Assembly (NCBI RefSeq): GCF_003993775.1
Contig: NZ_RJRZ01000002.1
Coordinates: 310,001 to 374,000 of the forward strand
Reading direction: 5' to 3'
DNA length: 64,000 bases
Source: Frigidibacter oleivorans
GTDB taxonomy: Bacteria; Pseudomonadota; Alphaproteobacteria; Rhodobacterales; Rhodobacteraceae
Within the stretch, counting starts at the first letter, position 1, and each line of letters starts with the position of its first letter. Positions 9,258-18,496 of this stretch are shown here, one piece after another. The position numbers and the translations under genes were made by a program. Under the pieces are notes generated by a model. The model did not search any database, was not told where the DNA came from, and saw only the letters and a list, made by a program, of their open reading frames with translations.

Positions 9258-10583
9258 GTGGTCAAGCGCATCATCATCGCGATCATCCTTCTGGGGGTGG
9301 TCGTGGGCGGCATCGTCGGCTTCAACCTGTTCCGCGACAAGATGATCGCGCAGTACTTTGCCGGCATGACCCCGCCGCCGGTCGTCGTCTCGGTGTCCGA
9401 GGCGACGCCGATCACCTGGACGCCGGGCATCGAGGCCGTCGGCACCGCCCGCGCGGCGCAGGGCGTCGACCTGTCGGTCGAGGCCTCGGGCGTGGTGCGC
9501 GAGGTCCTGTTCGAGCCGAACCAGCAGATCGAGCAGGGCCAGCAACTGGTGCAGATCGACGACCGCAGCGAGCAGGCCGACCTTGCCGCCGCCATCGCCG
9601 CGCGCGACCTGTCGGAGACGGAACTGTCCCGGACCCGCGCGCTGGAGGCGCGCGGCGTCAGCACCGCCGACACCCTGGACACGGCCGAGGCCAGCGCGGT
9701 CGAGGCGCGCGCGCAGGTCGAGCGGATCAACGCGGCGCTGGACCAGAAGCGGGCCGTGGCGCCCTTCTCCGGCACCGTCGGCATCCCGCAGATCGAGGCG
9801 GGCGAATATGTCACCCCGGGCACCATCTATGCGACCCTGCAGGATATCAGCCGGATGCGCGTCGACTTCGCGCTGACCGAACAGGATGCGGCGATGGTGC
9901 GCATCGGCACGCCGGTGACCGTCTCCTCGGAAGTGGGCGACGTGACCGCGCAGGGGCGGATCACCGGCATCGAGCCGCAGGTGGACCCGGCGAGCCGGCT
10001 GGTGGACATGCGGGCCGAGGTGGACAATCCCGGCGCGGCGCTGACCCCTGGCCAGTTCCTGCGGGTGCGGGTGCAACTGCCCGCCGAAGAGGGCGTGATC
10101 GCCCTGCCGCAGACCGCCGTCACCTCCAACCTCTACGGGAACTCGGTCTGGATCGTGCGCGATCCCACCGCCGAGGACGAGCCGATGCGGGTCGAGCAGG
10201 TCTTCGTCCGGCTGGGCCGCCGGTCCGACGACCTGATCGAGATCGCCGAAGGCGTGGAGGCCGGCGACAGGGTGGTGAATGCCGGCCAGAACCGGCTGTC
10301 CGGCAATGCGGCGGTGACGATCGACAACAGCGTGGCCCCCGTTCCTGCGGGCGAGACGGTCACCCCGGCGCCGGGCGCCGGCGACGCGGCCGTCGAGGAT
10401 GCGGCCGAAGAGGGTGCCGGCCAGGATGCCCCCGCCCCGGGCGCGCCGGGAACCGAGGTGCCCGCCCCCGATGCGGAAAGCCAGGCCGCCGAGGGCGGCT
10501 CGGGCGAAGGCGGAACGGCCGGCGACGGAGCGGCCGGGGGCGGAGCGGGCCAAGGCGCGTCCGCACCCGCCGCCAGCGAGTGA
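9258..10583 (+). CDS. RND efflux periplasmic adaptor (membrane fusion protein)
   Basis: This 441-residue membrane-fusion subunit bridges the RND pump and an outer-membrane channel. One N-terminal helix (VKRIIIAIILLGVVVGGIVG) anchors it. The lipoyl halves (VDLSVEASGVVREVLFEP and APFSGTVGIPQIEAGEYV) flank a short alpha-hairpin (about residues 95-160), and beta-barrel and membrane-proximal domains follow. The last 85 residues are an Ala/Pro/Glu/Gly-rich low-complexity tail, longer than usual in the family. Start is GTG 9258. It is followed after 10 bp by the pump gene. No outer-membrane factor gene is in the window. Confidence 0.93.
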   Translation: MVKRIIIAIILLGVVVGGIVGFNLFRDKMIAQYFAGMTPPPVVVSVSEATPITWTPGIEAVGTARAAQGVDLSVEASGVVREVLFEPNQQIEQGQQLVQIDDRSEQADLAAAIAARDLSETELSRTRALEARGVSTADTLDTAEASAVEARAQVERINAALDQKRAVAPFSGTVGIPQIEAGEYVTPGTIYATLQDISRMRVDFALTEQDAAMVRIGTPVTVSSEVGDVTAQGRITGIEPQVDPASRLVDMRAEVDNPGAALTPGQFLRVRVQLPAEEGVIALPQTAVTSNLYGNSVWIVRDPTAEDEPMRVEQVFVRLGRRSDDLIEIAEGVEAGDRVVNAGQNRLSGNAAVTIDNSVAPVPAGETVTPAPGAGDAAVEDAAEEGAGQDAPAPGAPGTEVPAPDAESQAAEGGSGEGGTAGDGAAGGGAGQGASAPAASE

Positions 10584-10593
10584 GGGACAGCCG

Positions 10594-13500
10594 GTGAACA
10601 TCTCAGAACTCTTCATCCGGCGGCCGGTCCTGACGACCGTGCTGGCGGCGTTCATCCTGCTGATCGGCGCACAGGGCATCATCAACCTGCCGGTCCGCCA
10701 GTATCCCGAGGTCGAGGAAACGGTGGTGACCATCACCACCACTTATCCCGGCGCCTCGGCCGACCTGATGCAGGGCTTCATCACCGCCCCCATCGCCGAG
10801 GCGGTGGCGACGACGGAGAACATCGACTACGTCTCCAGCACCTCGCGGCCCTCCGCCTCGATCGTGTCGGTGAACATGCAGCTCGGTTCCGACCCTGATG
10901 CGGCGCTGACCGAGGTGCTGTCCAAGGTCCAGTCGGTGCGCGGCCAGCTGCCCGGCGATGCCGAGGACCCGGTGATCGTGTCGGGCACCGGCCAGACCTT
11001 CGCGCTGATGTATCTTGCGGCGCAGAACCCTAACATGACGCCCGAACAGCTGACGGAATATCTGCAGCGCGTCGTGCGGCCGCGGATGTCGACCATCGAG
11101 GGCGTGGCGGAACTGGAGGTCATCGGCGCGGCCAACTATGCGATGCGGGTCTGGATCGACCCGCTGAAGCTGGCGGCGCGCGGCATCACCGCCTCGGAAG
11201 TGGCGCAGGCGATCCAGGCCGCGAACTTCCTTGCCGCGGCGGGATCGACCGAGAACGACTATTTCGCCTATTCGATCAGCCTGCAATCGACGCTGCAGAC
11301 GCCCGAAGCCTTCGGCGCGCTGCCGATCAACGGCGAGGGCGACGAGGTGGTGCGCCTGCGCGACGTGGCGCGGGTGGAACTCGCCTCGGAAGACGGCAAC
11401 GAGATCGTCACCTTCAACGGCCGGTCGGGCACCTTCCTCGGCATCTCGGCCACGCCCGAGGCCAACCCGCTCGACACCGCCGCGGCGGTGGTGGCGGAAC
11501 TGCCCGCGATCAACGACACCCTGCCCGAGGGGATGAGCATCGACTTGGTCTACGACTCGACCGACCAGATCAGCGCCTCGATCGAGGAGGTGTTCAAGAC
11601 GCTGGCCGAGGCCGTGGCCATCGTGATCGTGGTGATCCTGCTGTTCCTCGGTTCGCTGCGGTCGGTGCTGATGCCCATCGTCACCATCCCGCTGTCGCTG
11701 ATCGGGGTGGGCGCGGTGCTGCTGGCGCTCGGCTATTCGATCAACCTGCTGACCCTGCTCGCCATGGTCCTGGCCATCGGTCTGGTGGTCGACGACGCCA
11801 TCGTGGTGGTGGAGAACGTCCACCGGCATATCGAGGACGGCCTGCCCCCGATGCAGGCCGCCATCGTCGGCATGAAGGAAATCACCGGCCCCGTCATCGC
11901 CATGACGATCACCCTGGCCGCCGTGCTGGCGCCCCTGGCCTTCACCGGCGGGCTGACCGGGGCCTTGTTCACCGAATTCGCCTTCACCCTTGCGGGGTCT
12001 GTCATCATCTCGGGCGTGGTGGCGCTGACCATCACCCCGGCGATGTCCGCGCGGCTGCTGAAGCACGGGCAGGCGAGCCGGTTCCAGCGCATCGTCGACG
12101 GCACCTCCGACCGGCTGTCCAACTGGTACGAACGCCGCGTCTCCTCGTCGCTGGACTACCGGCCGGTGACGATCCTGATGGTGCTGGCGCTGGTCGGGGC
12201 GACGGGCTTCATGTTCACCAAGACCTCGTCGGAACTCGCCCCCGAGGAAGATCAGGGCGCGCTCTTCGCGCTGCTGACCGGGCCGCGCTATGCGACGAAG
12301 GAGTATACCGCGCTCTACACCGACCAGATCTCGCAGCTGACGCGCGACATCGAAGAGGTCGATCTGGAATTCTCCATCGCGGGCTTCGGCGGCGAGAACA
12401 ATTCCGGCATCTACATCTGGGCGCTGCAGGAATGGGGCGAGCGCGAGCGTAGCCAGGCCGAGGTGCAGCAGACGATCCAGGCCGAGCTGAACAAGATCGG
12501 CGGGCTGGAAGGCTTCGTCTTCGCGCCGCCGACGCTGCCGGGGACGGGGGGCGGCCTGCCGATCTCGGTCGTGATCCAGTCGATCCACGATCCCGAACGG
12601 GTCGTCGAGGTGGCCGAGGAGATCAAGGCGCGGGCCGAGGCCTCGGGCCAGTTCATCGTGGTGCAGAACTCGCTGGCCTTCGACGCGCCCGAGGCGGTCG
12701 TCACCATCGACCGCGACCGCGCGGCCAGCCTCAACGTGCCGATCTCGGAAATCGGCGGCACGCTCGGCATCCTCGTCGGCGGGGGCGCGATCTCGGAATT
12801 CGACCGCGAGTCGAACAGCTATGACATCGTCACCCAGGTCCCGCGCGACTGGCGCAACAACCCCGAACGGCTGGGCGACTTCTTCGTGCGCGCCGCCGAC
12901 GGGTCGATGGTGCCGCTGTCGTCGGTGGTGCGGATCGAGACGCAGGCGACGACGGCGGCGATCGAGCAGTTCAACCAGCTGAACTCTGCCACCATCTCGG
13001 CGCTGCCGCTGCCGGGCGTGGCGACGGGGACCGGTCTGCAGGTGATCATCGACGCCGCGAACGAGATCATGCCCGAGGGCTTCTTCCTCGAATACTCGGG
13101 CCAGTCGCGGCTGGAGGTGACGCAGGGCAACACCATCCTGATCGCCTTCGCCGCGGCGGTGGTGGTGATCTATCTGGTGCTGGCGGCGCAGTTCGAGAGC
13201 TTCCGCGACCCGCTGATCATCCTGATGTCGGTGCCGCTGTCGATCTTTGCCGCGGTGCTGCCGCTGAACCTCGGGCTCGGCACGCTGAACATCTATACGC
13301 AGGTGGGCCTGATCACCCTGATCGGCCTGATCACCAAGCACGGCATCCTTATGGTCGAATTCGCCAACCAGCAGCGCGAGGAGCACGGGATGAGCAGGCG
13401 GCAGGCCATCGTCGCGGCGGCGAAGACCCGGTTGCGGCCGATCCTGATGACCACCGCCGCGATGGCGCTGGCCGTGGTGCCGCTGATCATCGCCGAGGGC

Positions 13501-13695
13501 GCGGGCGCCGCGGCCCGTCAGGCCATGGGCATCGTCATCTTCTCGGGTCTGATGATCGGCACCTGCTTTACCCTCTTCGTGGTGCCGATGTTCTATACGC
13601 TGATCTCGCAATCGGACGCGGCCTTCGCGCTGGACAAGCGCGAAAGGGAACGTGCGGGGCAAGAGACCGGCCACGGCGGCGAACGCCACGCCTGA
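10594..13695 (+). CDS. RND (HAE1-like) multidrug efflux inner-membrane pump
   Basis: This 1033-residue proton-driven RND transporter has the standard layout: one helix, a large periplasmic loop, six helices, a second loop and five helices. It begins VNISELFIRRPVLTTV and carries the proton-relay aspartates in GLVVDDAIVVVENVHRH on the fourth helix. A second repeat of the fold starts near QGNTILIAFAAAVVVIYLV. GTG 10594 with GAGGGAC upstream is the start; the frame's extension back to 10399 is the antisense-like tail overlapping the adaptor. Substrates probably include drugs, dyes or organic acids. It is controlled by the TetR gene upstream. Confidence 0.95.
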   Translation: MNISELFIRRPVLTTVLAAFILLIGAQGIINLPVRQYPEVEETVVTITTTYPGASADLMQGFITAPIAEAVATTENIDYVSSTSRPSASIVSVNMQLGSDPDAALTEVLSKVQSVRGQLPGDAEDPVIVSGTGQTFALMYLAAQNPNMTPEQLTEYLQRVVRPRMSTIEGVAELEVIGAANYAMRVWIDPLKLAARGITASEVAQAIQAANFLAAAGSTENDYFAYSISLQSTLQTPEAFGALPINGEGDEVVRLRDVARVELASEDGNEIVTFNGRSGTFLGISATPEANPLDTAAAVVAELPAINDTLPEGMSIDLVYDSTDQISASIEEVFKTLAEAVAIVIVVILLFLGSLRSVLMPIVTIPLSLIGVGAVLLALGYSINLLTLLAMVLAIGLVVDDAIVVVENVHRHIEDGLPPMQAAIVGMKEITGPVIAMTITLAAVLAPLAFTGGLTGALFTEFAFTLAGSVIISGVVALTITPAMSARLLKHGQASRFQRIVDGTSDRLSNWYERRVSSSLDYRPVTILMVLALVGATGFMFTKTSSELAPEEDQGALFALLTGPRYATKEYTALYTDQISQLTRDIEEVDLEFSIAGFGGENNSGIYIWALQEWGERERSQAEVQQTIQAELNKIGGLEGFVFAPPTLPGTGGGLPISVVIQSIHDPERVVEVAEEIKARAEASGQFIVVQNSLAFDAPEAVVTIDRDRAASLNVPISEIGGTLGILVGGGAISEFDRESNSYDIVTQVPRDWRNNPERLGDFFVRAADGSMVPLSSVVRIETQATTAAIEQFNQLNSATISALPLPGVATGTGLQVIIDAANEIMPEGFFLEYSGQSRLEVTQGNTILIAFAAAVVVIYLVLAAQFESFRDPLIILMSVPLSIFAAVLPLNLGLGTLNIYTQVGLITLIGLITKHGILMVEFANQQREEHGMSRRQAIVAAAKTRLRPILMTTAAMALAVVPLIIAEGAGAAARQAMGIVIFSGLMIGTCFTLFVVPMFYTLISQSDAAFALDKRERERAGQETGHGGERHA

Positions 13696-13721
13696 CCCCG
13701 CCAGTTCGACCGTGACCCCGT

Positions 13722-13755
13722 TAAGCGCCCGGTAACAGCCGGGCGCTTACGTTTT
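13722..13755 (+). terminator. Rho-independent terminator of the RND operon
   Basis: A perfect 11-bp stem TAAGCGCCCGG / CCGGGCGCTTA with loop TAACAG is followed by CGTTTT, 27 bp after the pump stop. It overlaps a CtrA-like sequence described in the findings. Confidence 0.85.
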
Positions 13756-13781
13756 GCCCCGGGTGAATACGGGTGGATGGC

Positions 13782-14642
13782 ATGGGCGCGGGTGACAACG
13801 CGGCGCCGGTCATCATCAAACGGAAGAAGGTCGTGGCCGGCGGGGGCCACCACGGCGGTGCATGGAAGGTGGCCTACGCCGACTTCGTCACCGCGATGAT
13901 GGCCTTTTTCCTGCTGATGTGGCTGCTGAACGCGACGACTGAAAAGCAGAGGAAGGGGATCTCGGATTACTTCAATCCGACGATCCCCGTGAACCGGATC
14001 TCGGGCGGCGGCGACGGCGCGCTCGGGGGCGACAGCCTGTTCACGCAGGACGCGCTCAGCCGGTCGGGCGCCGGCGGCAGCGTCGTGCCGGAAGGCGAGG
14101 GCACGGCCGCCGCCGACCCCTCGGCGGGCTCTGCCGGGGCCGAGGCAGCCGCCGCGGCAGAGCGGCGCGCGCTGGAAGAGGTGGCGGCCGCCCTGCAGGG
14201 GATCGGCGGCGAAAGCCTCGTCACGCCGAACCTCCCCCGCCATGTCCTGACCCGGCTGACGGATGAGGGGCTGGTGGTCGAGTTCTTCGACACCGACACC
14301 GACCCGCTGTTTGCCGAAGGCGGCGACCAACCCGAACCGGTCATGGTCGCGCTGGCCGGGGCGGCGGCGCGGGCCTTCCGTCTGGTGACGAATGGCGTGG
14401 CCGTGCAGGGCCATATCCGCGCCCAGCCCGAGGTTCTGCGCGTCGATCCGTCCTGGGACCTGTCCGCCCGCCGCGCCATGCGTCTGCGGCTGCTGCTGGA
14501 GGAGGCGGGCCTTCCCCCGCGGCGGATCGAGCGGGTGACGGGCCTTGCCGACCGCCGCCCCGCAGACCCCAATCCGATGGCCACCCGCAACAGCCGGGTG
14601 GAGCTAATCCTGCTGCGGTCCGATCCTGCCGGAGGCCGTTAG
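13782..14642 (+). CDS. motB: flagellar stator protein MotB
   Basis: MotB is the peptidoglycan-anchored stator subunit that, with MotA, forms the proton channel driving flagellar rotation. The N-terminus VIIKRKKVV is followed by YADFVTAMMAFFLLMWLLN: a single transmembrane helix holding the proton-accepting Asp (residue 34). After an acidic/Gly/Ala linker (residues 75-135), a degenerate OmpA-like peptidoglycan-binding domain ends in SARRAMRLRLLLEEAGL and ATRNSRVELILL. The start is either ATG 13782, chosen for the GGTGGA before it, or in-frame GTG 13773. It heads the flagellar block; motA is not in the window. Confidence 0.92.
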   Translation: MGAGDNAAPVIIKRKKVVAGGGHHGGAWKVAYADFVTAMMAFFLLMWLLNATTEKQRKGISDYFNPTIPVNRISGGGDGALGGDSLFTQDALSRSGAGGSVVPEGEGTAAADPSAGSAGAEAAAAAERRALEEVAAALQGIGGESLVTPNLPRHVLTRLTDEGLVVEFFDTDTDPLFAEGGDQPEPVMVALAGAAARAFRLVTNGVAVQGHIRAQPEVLRVDPSWDLSARRAMRLRLLLEEAGLPPRRIERVTGLADRRPADPNPMATRNSRVELILLRSDPAGGR

Positions 14643-14713
14643 GCGCATCTTAAGCCGCGAGGGCCAGTCTGGGGGCGAAGTCGGACCTTCGCAGCAGAAA
14701 GGCGCATCCCGGC

Positions 14714-16024
14714 ATGTCCATCTCCTCTTCGCTGAATTCCGGGGTCGCGGGCCTGGCCGCGAACGCGACCCGGCTCGCCACCATCTCGGACAACATCGCC
14801 AATTCCGGCACCTACGGCTACAAGGGCGCCGACGCCTCCTTCGAAAGCCTCGTCATCACCGGATCGGCCGGGTCGGGCACTTATTCGGCCGGCGGCGTGC
14901 GGGTGACGACCTCGCGCGACATCAACGAACAGGGCGCGCTCGTCTCCACCTCCAACGCGCTCGACATCGCGATTTCCGGCCGGGGCTTCCTGCCCGTCAC
15001 CACCTCGGTGGCGATGGATGCGGGCACCACCGGCCAGCAGCCGATGATGATGACCTCGACGGGCTCGTTCCACACCGATGCCGACGGGGTGCTGATGACC
15101 GATTCGGGTCTGGTGCTGCTCGGCTGGCCTGCCAATGCCGACGGCACCATCCCCACCATGCCGCGCGACACCACCGCGGGGCTGGAACCCGTGGTGATCA
15201 ACGCCAACCAGACGGCGGGCGACCCGACCACCACGATGAACCTCGGCGTCAATCTGCCGGCGACGGAAACGGCCTTCGACGCCTCGGGCGATCCGCTGCC
15301 GCTGTCGGTGGAATATTTCGGCAATCTCGGCACGTCGGAAACGCTGGGCATCACCTTCACGCCGACAATCCCGGCCAGCGGCAAGTCCTATGAATGGACC
15401 ATGGTCATCACCGACAGCGCGCAGGGCGATGCGGTGATCGGCGAATATGTCCTGACCTTCGACGACAGCCGCGAAAACGGCGGCACCCTGTCCTCCGTCA
15501 CCGTGGTGTCGGGCGGCGCCTACGATTCGACCACCGGCACCCTGTCGCTGACCGTGGCCGGCGGGCCGATGGAAATGACCATCGGCAAGATCGGCGACAC
15601 CAACGGGCTGACGCAGCTGTCCGACAGCTTCGCCACCACCTCGATCACCAAGGACGGCTCGCCCGTGGGCAACCTGACCGGGGTCGAGATCGACGAGAAC
15701 GGCTTCATCACCGCCACCTATGACACGGGCTTCACCCGGGTGATCTATCAGATCCCGCTGGTGGACGTGCCCAATCCCGACGGGCTGAAGGTGCTGAACA
15801 ACCAGTGCTTCCAGGTCTCGCCCGATTCGGGATCGTTCTTCCTGTGGGATGCGGGGGACGGGCCGACCGGGGCGGTGGTGGGCTATGCGCTCGAAGGCTC
15901 CACCACCGATGTCGGCGCGGAACTGACCGCGCTGATCCAGACGCAGCGCGCCTATTCCTCGAACGCCAAGGTCATCCAGACGGTGGACGAGATGCTGCAG
16001 GAAACCACCAACATCAAGCGCTGA
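14714..16024 (+). CDS. flgE: flagellar hook protein FlgE
   Basis: This 436-residue hook subunit has the axial-protein N-terminal motif SLNSGVAGLAANATRLATI followed by SDNIANSGTYGYK. The matching C-terminal coiled-coil segment is QRAYSSNAKVIQTVDEMLQE. The central part (about residues 100-350) is the variable surface domain rich in Thr/Gly/Asp. It is exported by the flagellar type III apparatus, so there is no Sec signal. It lies 71 bp after motB and 11 bp before flgK. Confidence 0.95.
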   Translation: MSISSSLNSGVAGLAANATRLATISDNIANSGTYGYKGADASFESLVITGSAGSGTYSAGGVRVTTSRDINEQGALVSTSNALDIAISGRGFLPVTTSVAMDAGTTGQQPMMMTSTGSFHTDADGVLMTDSGLVLLGWPANADGTIPTMPRDTTAGLEPVVINANQTAGDPTTTMNLGVNLPATETAFDASGDPLPLSVEYFGNLGTSETLGITFTPTIPASGKSYEWTMVITDSAQGDAVIGEYVLTFDDSRENGGTLSSVTVVSGGAYDSTTGTLSLTVAGGPMEMTIGKIGDTNGLTQLSDSFATTSITKDGSPVGNLTGVEIDENGFITATYDTGFTRVIYQIPLVDVPNPDGLKVLNNQCFQVSPDSGSFFLWDAGDGPTGAVVGYALEGSTTDVGAELTALIQTQRAYSSNAKVIQTVDEMLQETTNIKR

Positions 16025-16035
16025 GGGTCTGAGCC

Positions 16036-17484
16036 ATGAGCCTGTCCAGCGCCATGAACATCGCCGTCTCGGGCCTGGCGGCGAACAGTCGCGCCAGCGA
16101 GGTGGTGGCCGGGAACGTCGCCAATGCCCTGACCGAGGATTACGCCCGGCGCAGCCTGTCGCTGTCCTCCGTCTCGCTCGGCGGGACCGGGGGCGGGGTC
16201 CGGGTCGACGGCGTGTCGCGGCAGGTGGACCCGGCCGTGCTGACCGCCCGGCGCGGCGCCGATGCCGCCGTGGCCGGGGCGACGGTCCGCGGCGATTTCT
16301 ACGCCGGGTTCGAGACGGCGCTCGGCCTGCCGGGCGAGCCGGGGGCACTGACCACGCAGATCGCCGGTCTCAAGGCGGCGCTGCTCGACGCCGCCAGCCG
16401 CCCGGACAGCGACGCCGGCCTGCAGGCGGTGCTCGATGCCGCCGCCGACCTCGCCGAGGGGCTGAACGCGCTGTCGGACCATGTGCAGGACGCGCGGCTG
16501 CAGGCCGATGCCGCCATCGCCGATCAGGTCGCCACGCTCAACGCCAACCTGCAGCGGATCGACAGCCTCAACACCGACATCGTCACGGTCGGGGCGACGG
16601 GCGGCGACCCCTCGGCGCTGATGGATGAACGCCAGCGGCTGATCGACGAGATCGCGGTGATCGTCCCCCTGCGCGAGGTGCCGGGAGAGCTGGGGCAGGT
16701 CACGCTCTATTCCGAGGGCGGGCTGCTGCTGCTCGACAACACGCCGGTGACCTTCGGCTTCGATCCGGCCGGCACCGTGACCGAGGCGATGACGGTCGAG
16801 GGCGGCGCCCTGTCGGGCCTGACGGTCAACGGGCAGGCGATCTCGACCGGCGAGACCGGGCTGATCGGCGGCGGCGCGCTGTCCGCCGGTTTCGCCGTCC
16901 GCGACGATCTCGCGGTCGAGGCGCAGGCGCAGCTCGACGCCATCGCCCGCGATCTGGTGGAGCGGCTGGCGGCGGCGGACCCGACGCTCGCACCGGGGGC
17001 GGGGGGCCTGCTGACCGATGGCGGCGCGGCCTTCGACTCCCTGAACGAGGCGGGCCTTTCCGCCCGCATCGCGGTCAACCCGCTGGCCGATCCCGCGCAG
17101 GGTGGCGACCTGTGGCGCATCCGCGACGGCCTCGGCGCCGCCGCCGAGGGCGAGGCCGGCCAGTCGGCGCTGCTGCTGGCGCTGGCCGATGCGCTGGCGG
17201 CCGAGGTGCCCCCGGCCTCGGGCGCGTTCACCGGCACCGCGCGCAGTGCCGGGGGGCTGGCCGCCGAGCTCTTGTCGCAGGTCTCGGGCGACCGGCTGTC
17301 GGCCGAGGATGACCTGACCGTCGCCCGCAGCCAGCGCGACGCCTTCGCCGCGACGCTGGCCCGGAACGGCGTCGACACCGATGCCGAGATGCAGGCCCTG
17401 CTGCTGATCGAACGCGCCTATGCGGCGAACGCGCAGGTGATTTCCGCCATCGACGAGATGCTGCAACGAATCCTGGAGATCTGA
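16036..17484 (+). CDS. flgK: flagellar hook-associated protein 1 FlgK
   Basis: FlgK (482 residues) is the first hook-filament junction protein. The conserved termini are MNIAVSGLAANSRASEVVAG with NVANALTEDYARRS, and LLIERAYAANAQVISAIDEM. A long Ala/Leu-rich coiled-coil follows the N-terminus (about residues 75-200), and the middle domain is small, giving a short FlgK typical of alphaproteobacteria. The stop is separated by one base from flgL, so the two are translated together. Confidence 0.94.
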   Translation: MSLSSAMNIAVSGLAANSRASEVVAGNVANALTEDYARRSLSLSSVSLGGTGGGVRVDGVSRQVDPAVLTARRGADAAVAGATVRGDFYAGFETALGLPGEPGALTTQIAGLKAALLDAASRPDSDAGLQAVLDAAADLAEGLNALSDHVQDARLQADAAIADQVATLNANLQRIDSLNTDIVTVGATGGDPSALMDERQRLIDEIAVIVPLREVPGELGQVTLYSEGGLLLLDNTPVTFGFDPAGTVTEAMTVEGGALSGLTVNGQAISTGETGLIGGGALSAGFAVRDDLAVEAQAQLDAIARDLVERLAAADPTLAPGAGGLLTDGGAAFDSLNEAGLSARIAVNPLADPAQGGDLWRIRDGLGAAAEGEAGQSALLLALADALAAEVPPASGAFTGTARSAGGLAAELLSQVSGDRLSAEDDLTVARSQRDAFAATLARNGVDTDAEMQALLLIERAYAANAQVISAIDEMLQRILEI

Positions 17485-17485
17485 G

Positions 17486-18496
17486 ATGACCTTCACCTCC
17501 ATCGGCGATCTCGCCCAGTCGATGACGCTGCGCCGGCAGAATGCCGAACTGGCCCTGCGGCTCGACCGGCTGGGCCGCGAGACCGTGACCGGGCTGGCTG
17601 ACGATCGCGCCGCCGCCGTCTCGGGCCGGTTCTCGACCCTCTCGGGCATCGAACGCGCGCTGGCGACGCTCGACGCGCATGACCGCGCCGCGGCCGAGGC
17701 GGCGGTGCTGACCTCGGCGGCCGCGGCGGCGCTGTCCGGCCTCGACGATCTGACCGCCGGCTTCGGGGCGGACCTCGCGGGCCTCGCCGGTGCCGCCGAT
17801 ATCGGCACCGCGACCCTGGGGGCCGAGGCGCGCGCCCGTCTGGACCAGGCGGTCGCGCTGCTCGGCGCCTCGGCGGGTGGCCGGCATGTCTTCGCGGGGG
17901 CGGCGACGGACACCGCCCCGCTCGCCCCTGCCGGCACGCTGATGGCGGCGCTCTCGGCCGCGGCGGCGGGGGCCGCGACGGTGGAGGATGCGGCAGCCGC
18001 GGTCGGCGACTGGTTCGCCGCGCCGGCCGGCGCGGGCGGCTATCTCGACACGGTCTATCTCGGGTCGGACAACCCGATGACCGGGTTTCGCCTCGGCGAC
18101 GGCATGACGGTTGCCGCCCCGCCCACCGCCGCCGATCCCGCGCTGCGGGCGGTGATCGAGGGGCTGGCGCTGGCGGCGCTGGTCGATGGCGGCACCTTCG
18201 CCGGGGATCCGGCGGCGCAGGCGCAACTGCTGCAGGCGGCGGGCCAGCGGCTTCTCGCCGCCGCGCCGGGGCTTGTGGCGCTGCAGGCGAGGACGGGCAC
18301 CGCCGGTTCCACGATCGCCGAGGCGCAGACCCGCAACGCGGCCGAGGCCACGGCACTCGAACTCGCGCGGGCCGGGCTGATCGGGGTCGACCAGTATGAC
18401 GCCGCGACCGAGCTTCAGGCGGTGCAGACCCAGATCGAGACGCTCTATGCCGTGACGGCCCGCCTGTCGCAGCTGAGCCTCGCGGATTACCTGTGA
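17486..18496 (+). CDS. flgL: flagellar hook-associated protein 3 FlgL
   Basis: FlgL (336 residues) is the second hook-filament junction protein and a flagellin homologue. It is assigned by position after flgK and by the flagellin-like N-terminus FTSIGDLAQSMTLRRQNAEL and C-terminus LQTQIETLYA-type helix ending LSQLSLADYL. Composition is extremely Ala-rich (over a third). Its TGA overlaps the flgI start, so flgK, flgL and flgI form one coupled set. Confidence 0.87.
   Translation: MTFTSIGDLAQSMTLRRQNAELALRLDRLGRETVTGLADDRAAAVSGRFSTLSGIERALATLDAHDRAAAEAAVLTSAAAAALSGLDDLTAGFGADLAGLAGAADIGTATLGAEARARLDQAVALLGASAGGRHVFAGAATDTAPLAPAGTLMAALSAAAAGAATVEDAAAAVGDWFAAPAGAGGYLDTVYLGSDNPMTGFRLGDGMTVAAPPTAADPALRAVIEGLALAALVDGGTFAGDPAAQAQLLQAAGQRLLAAAPGLVALQARTGTAGSTIAEAQTRNAAEATALELARAGLIGVDQYDAATELQAVQTQIETLYAVTARLSQLSLADYL

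Noticed and set aside
10603-13689. Open frame of about 1028 codons opposite the RND pump
   Set aside because: It is the mirror of a strongly conserved pump gene, with composition typical of antisense shadows (His/Arg/Asp/Gln-rich).
14643-14713. Possible sigma-54 promoter before flgE
   Set aside because: No GG-N10-GC pair with the TGGCAC/TTGC pattern could be found in the 71-bp gap.
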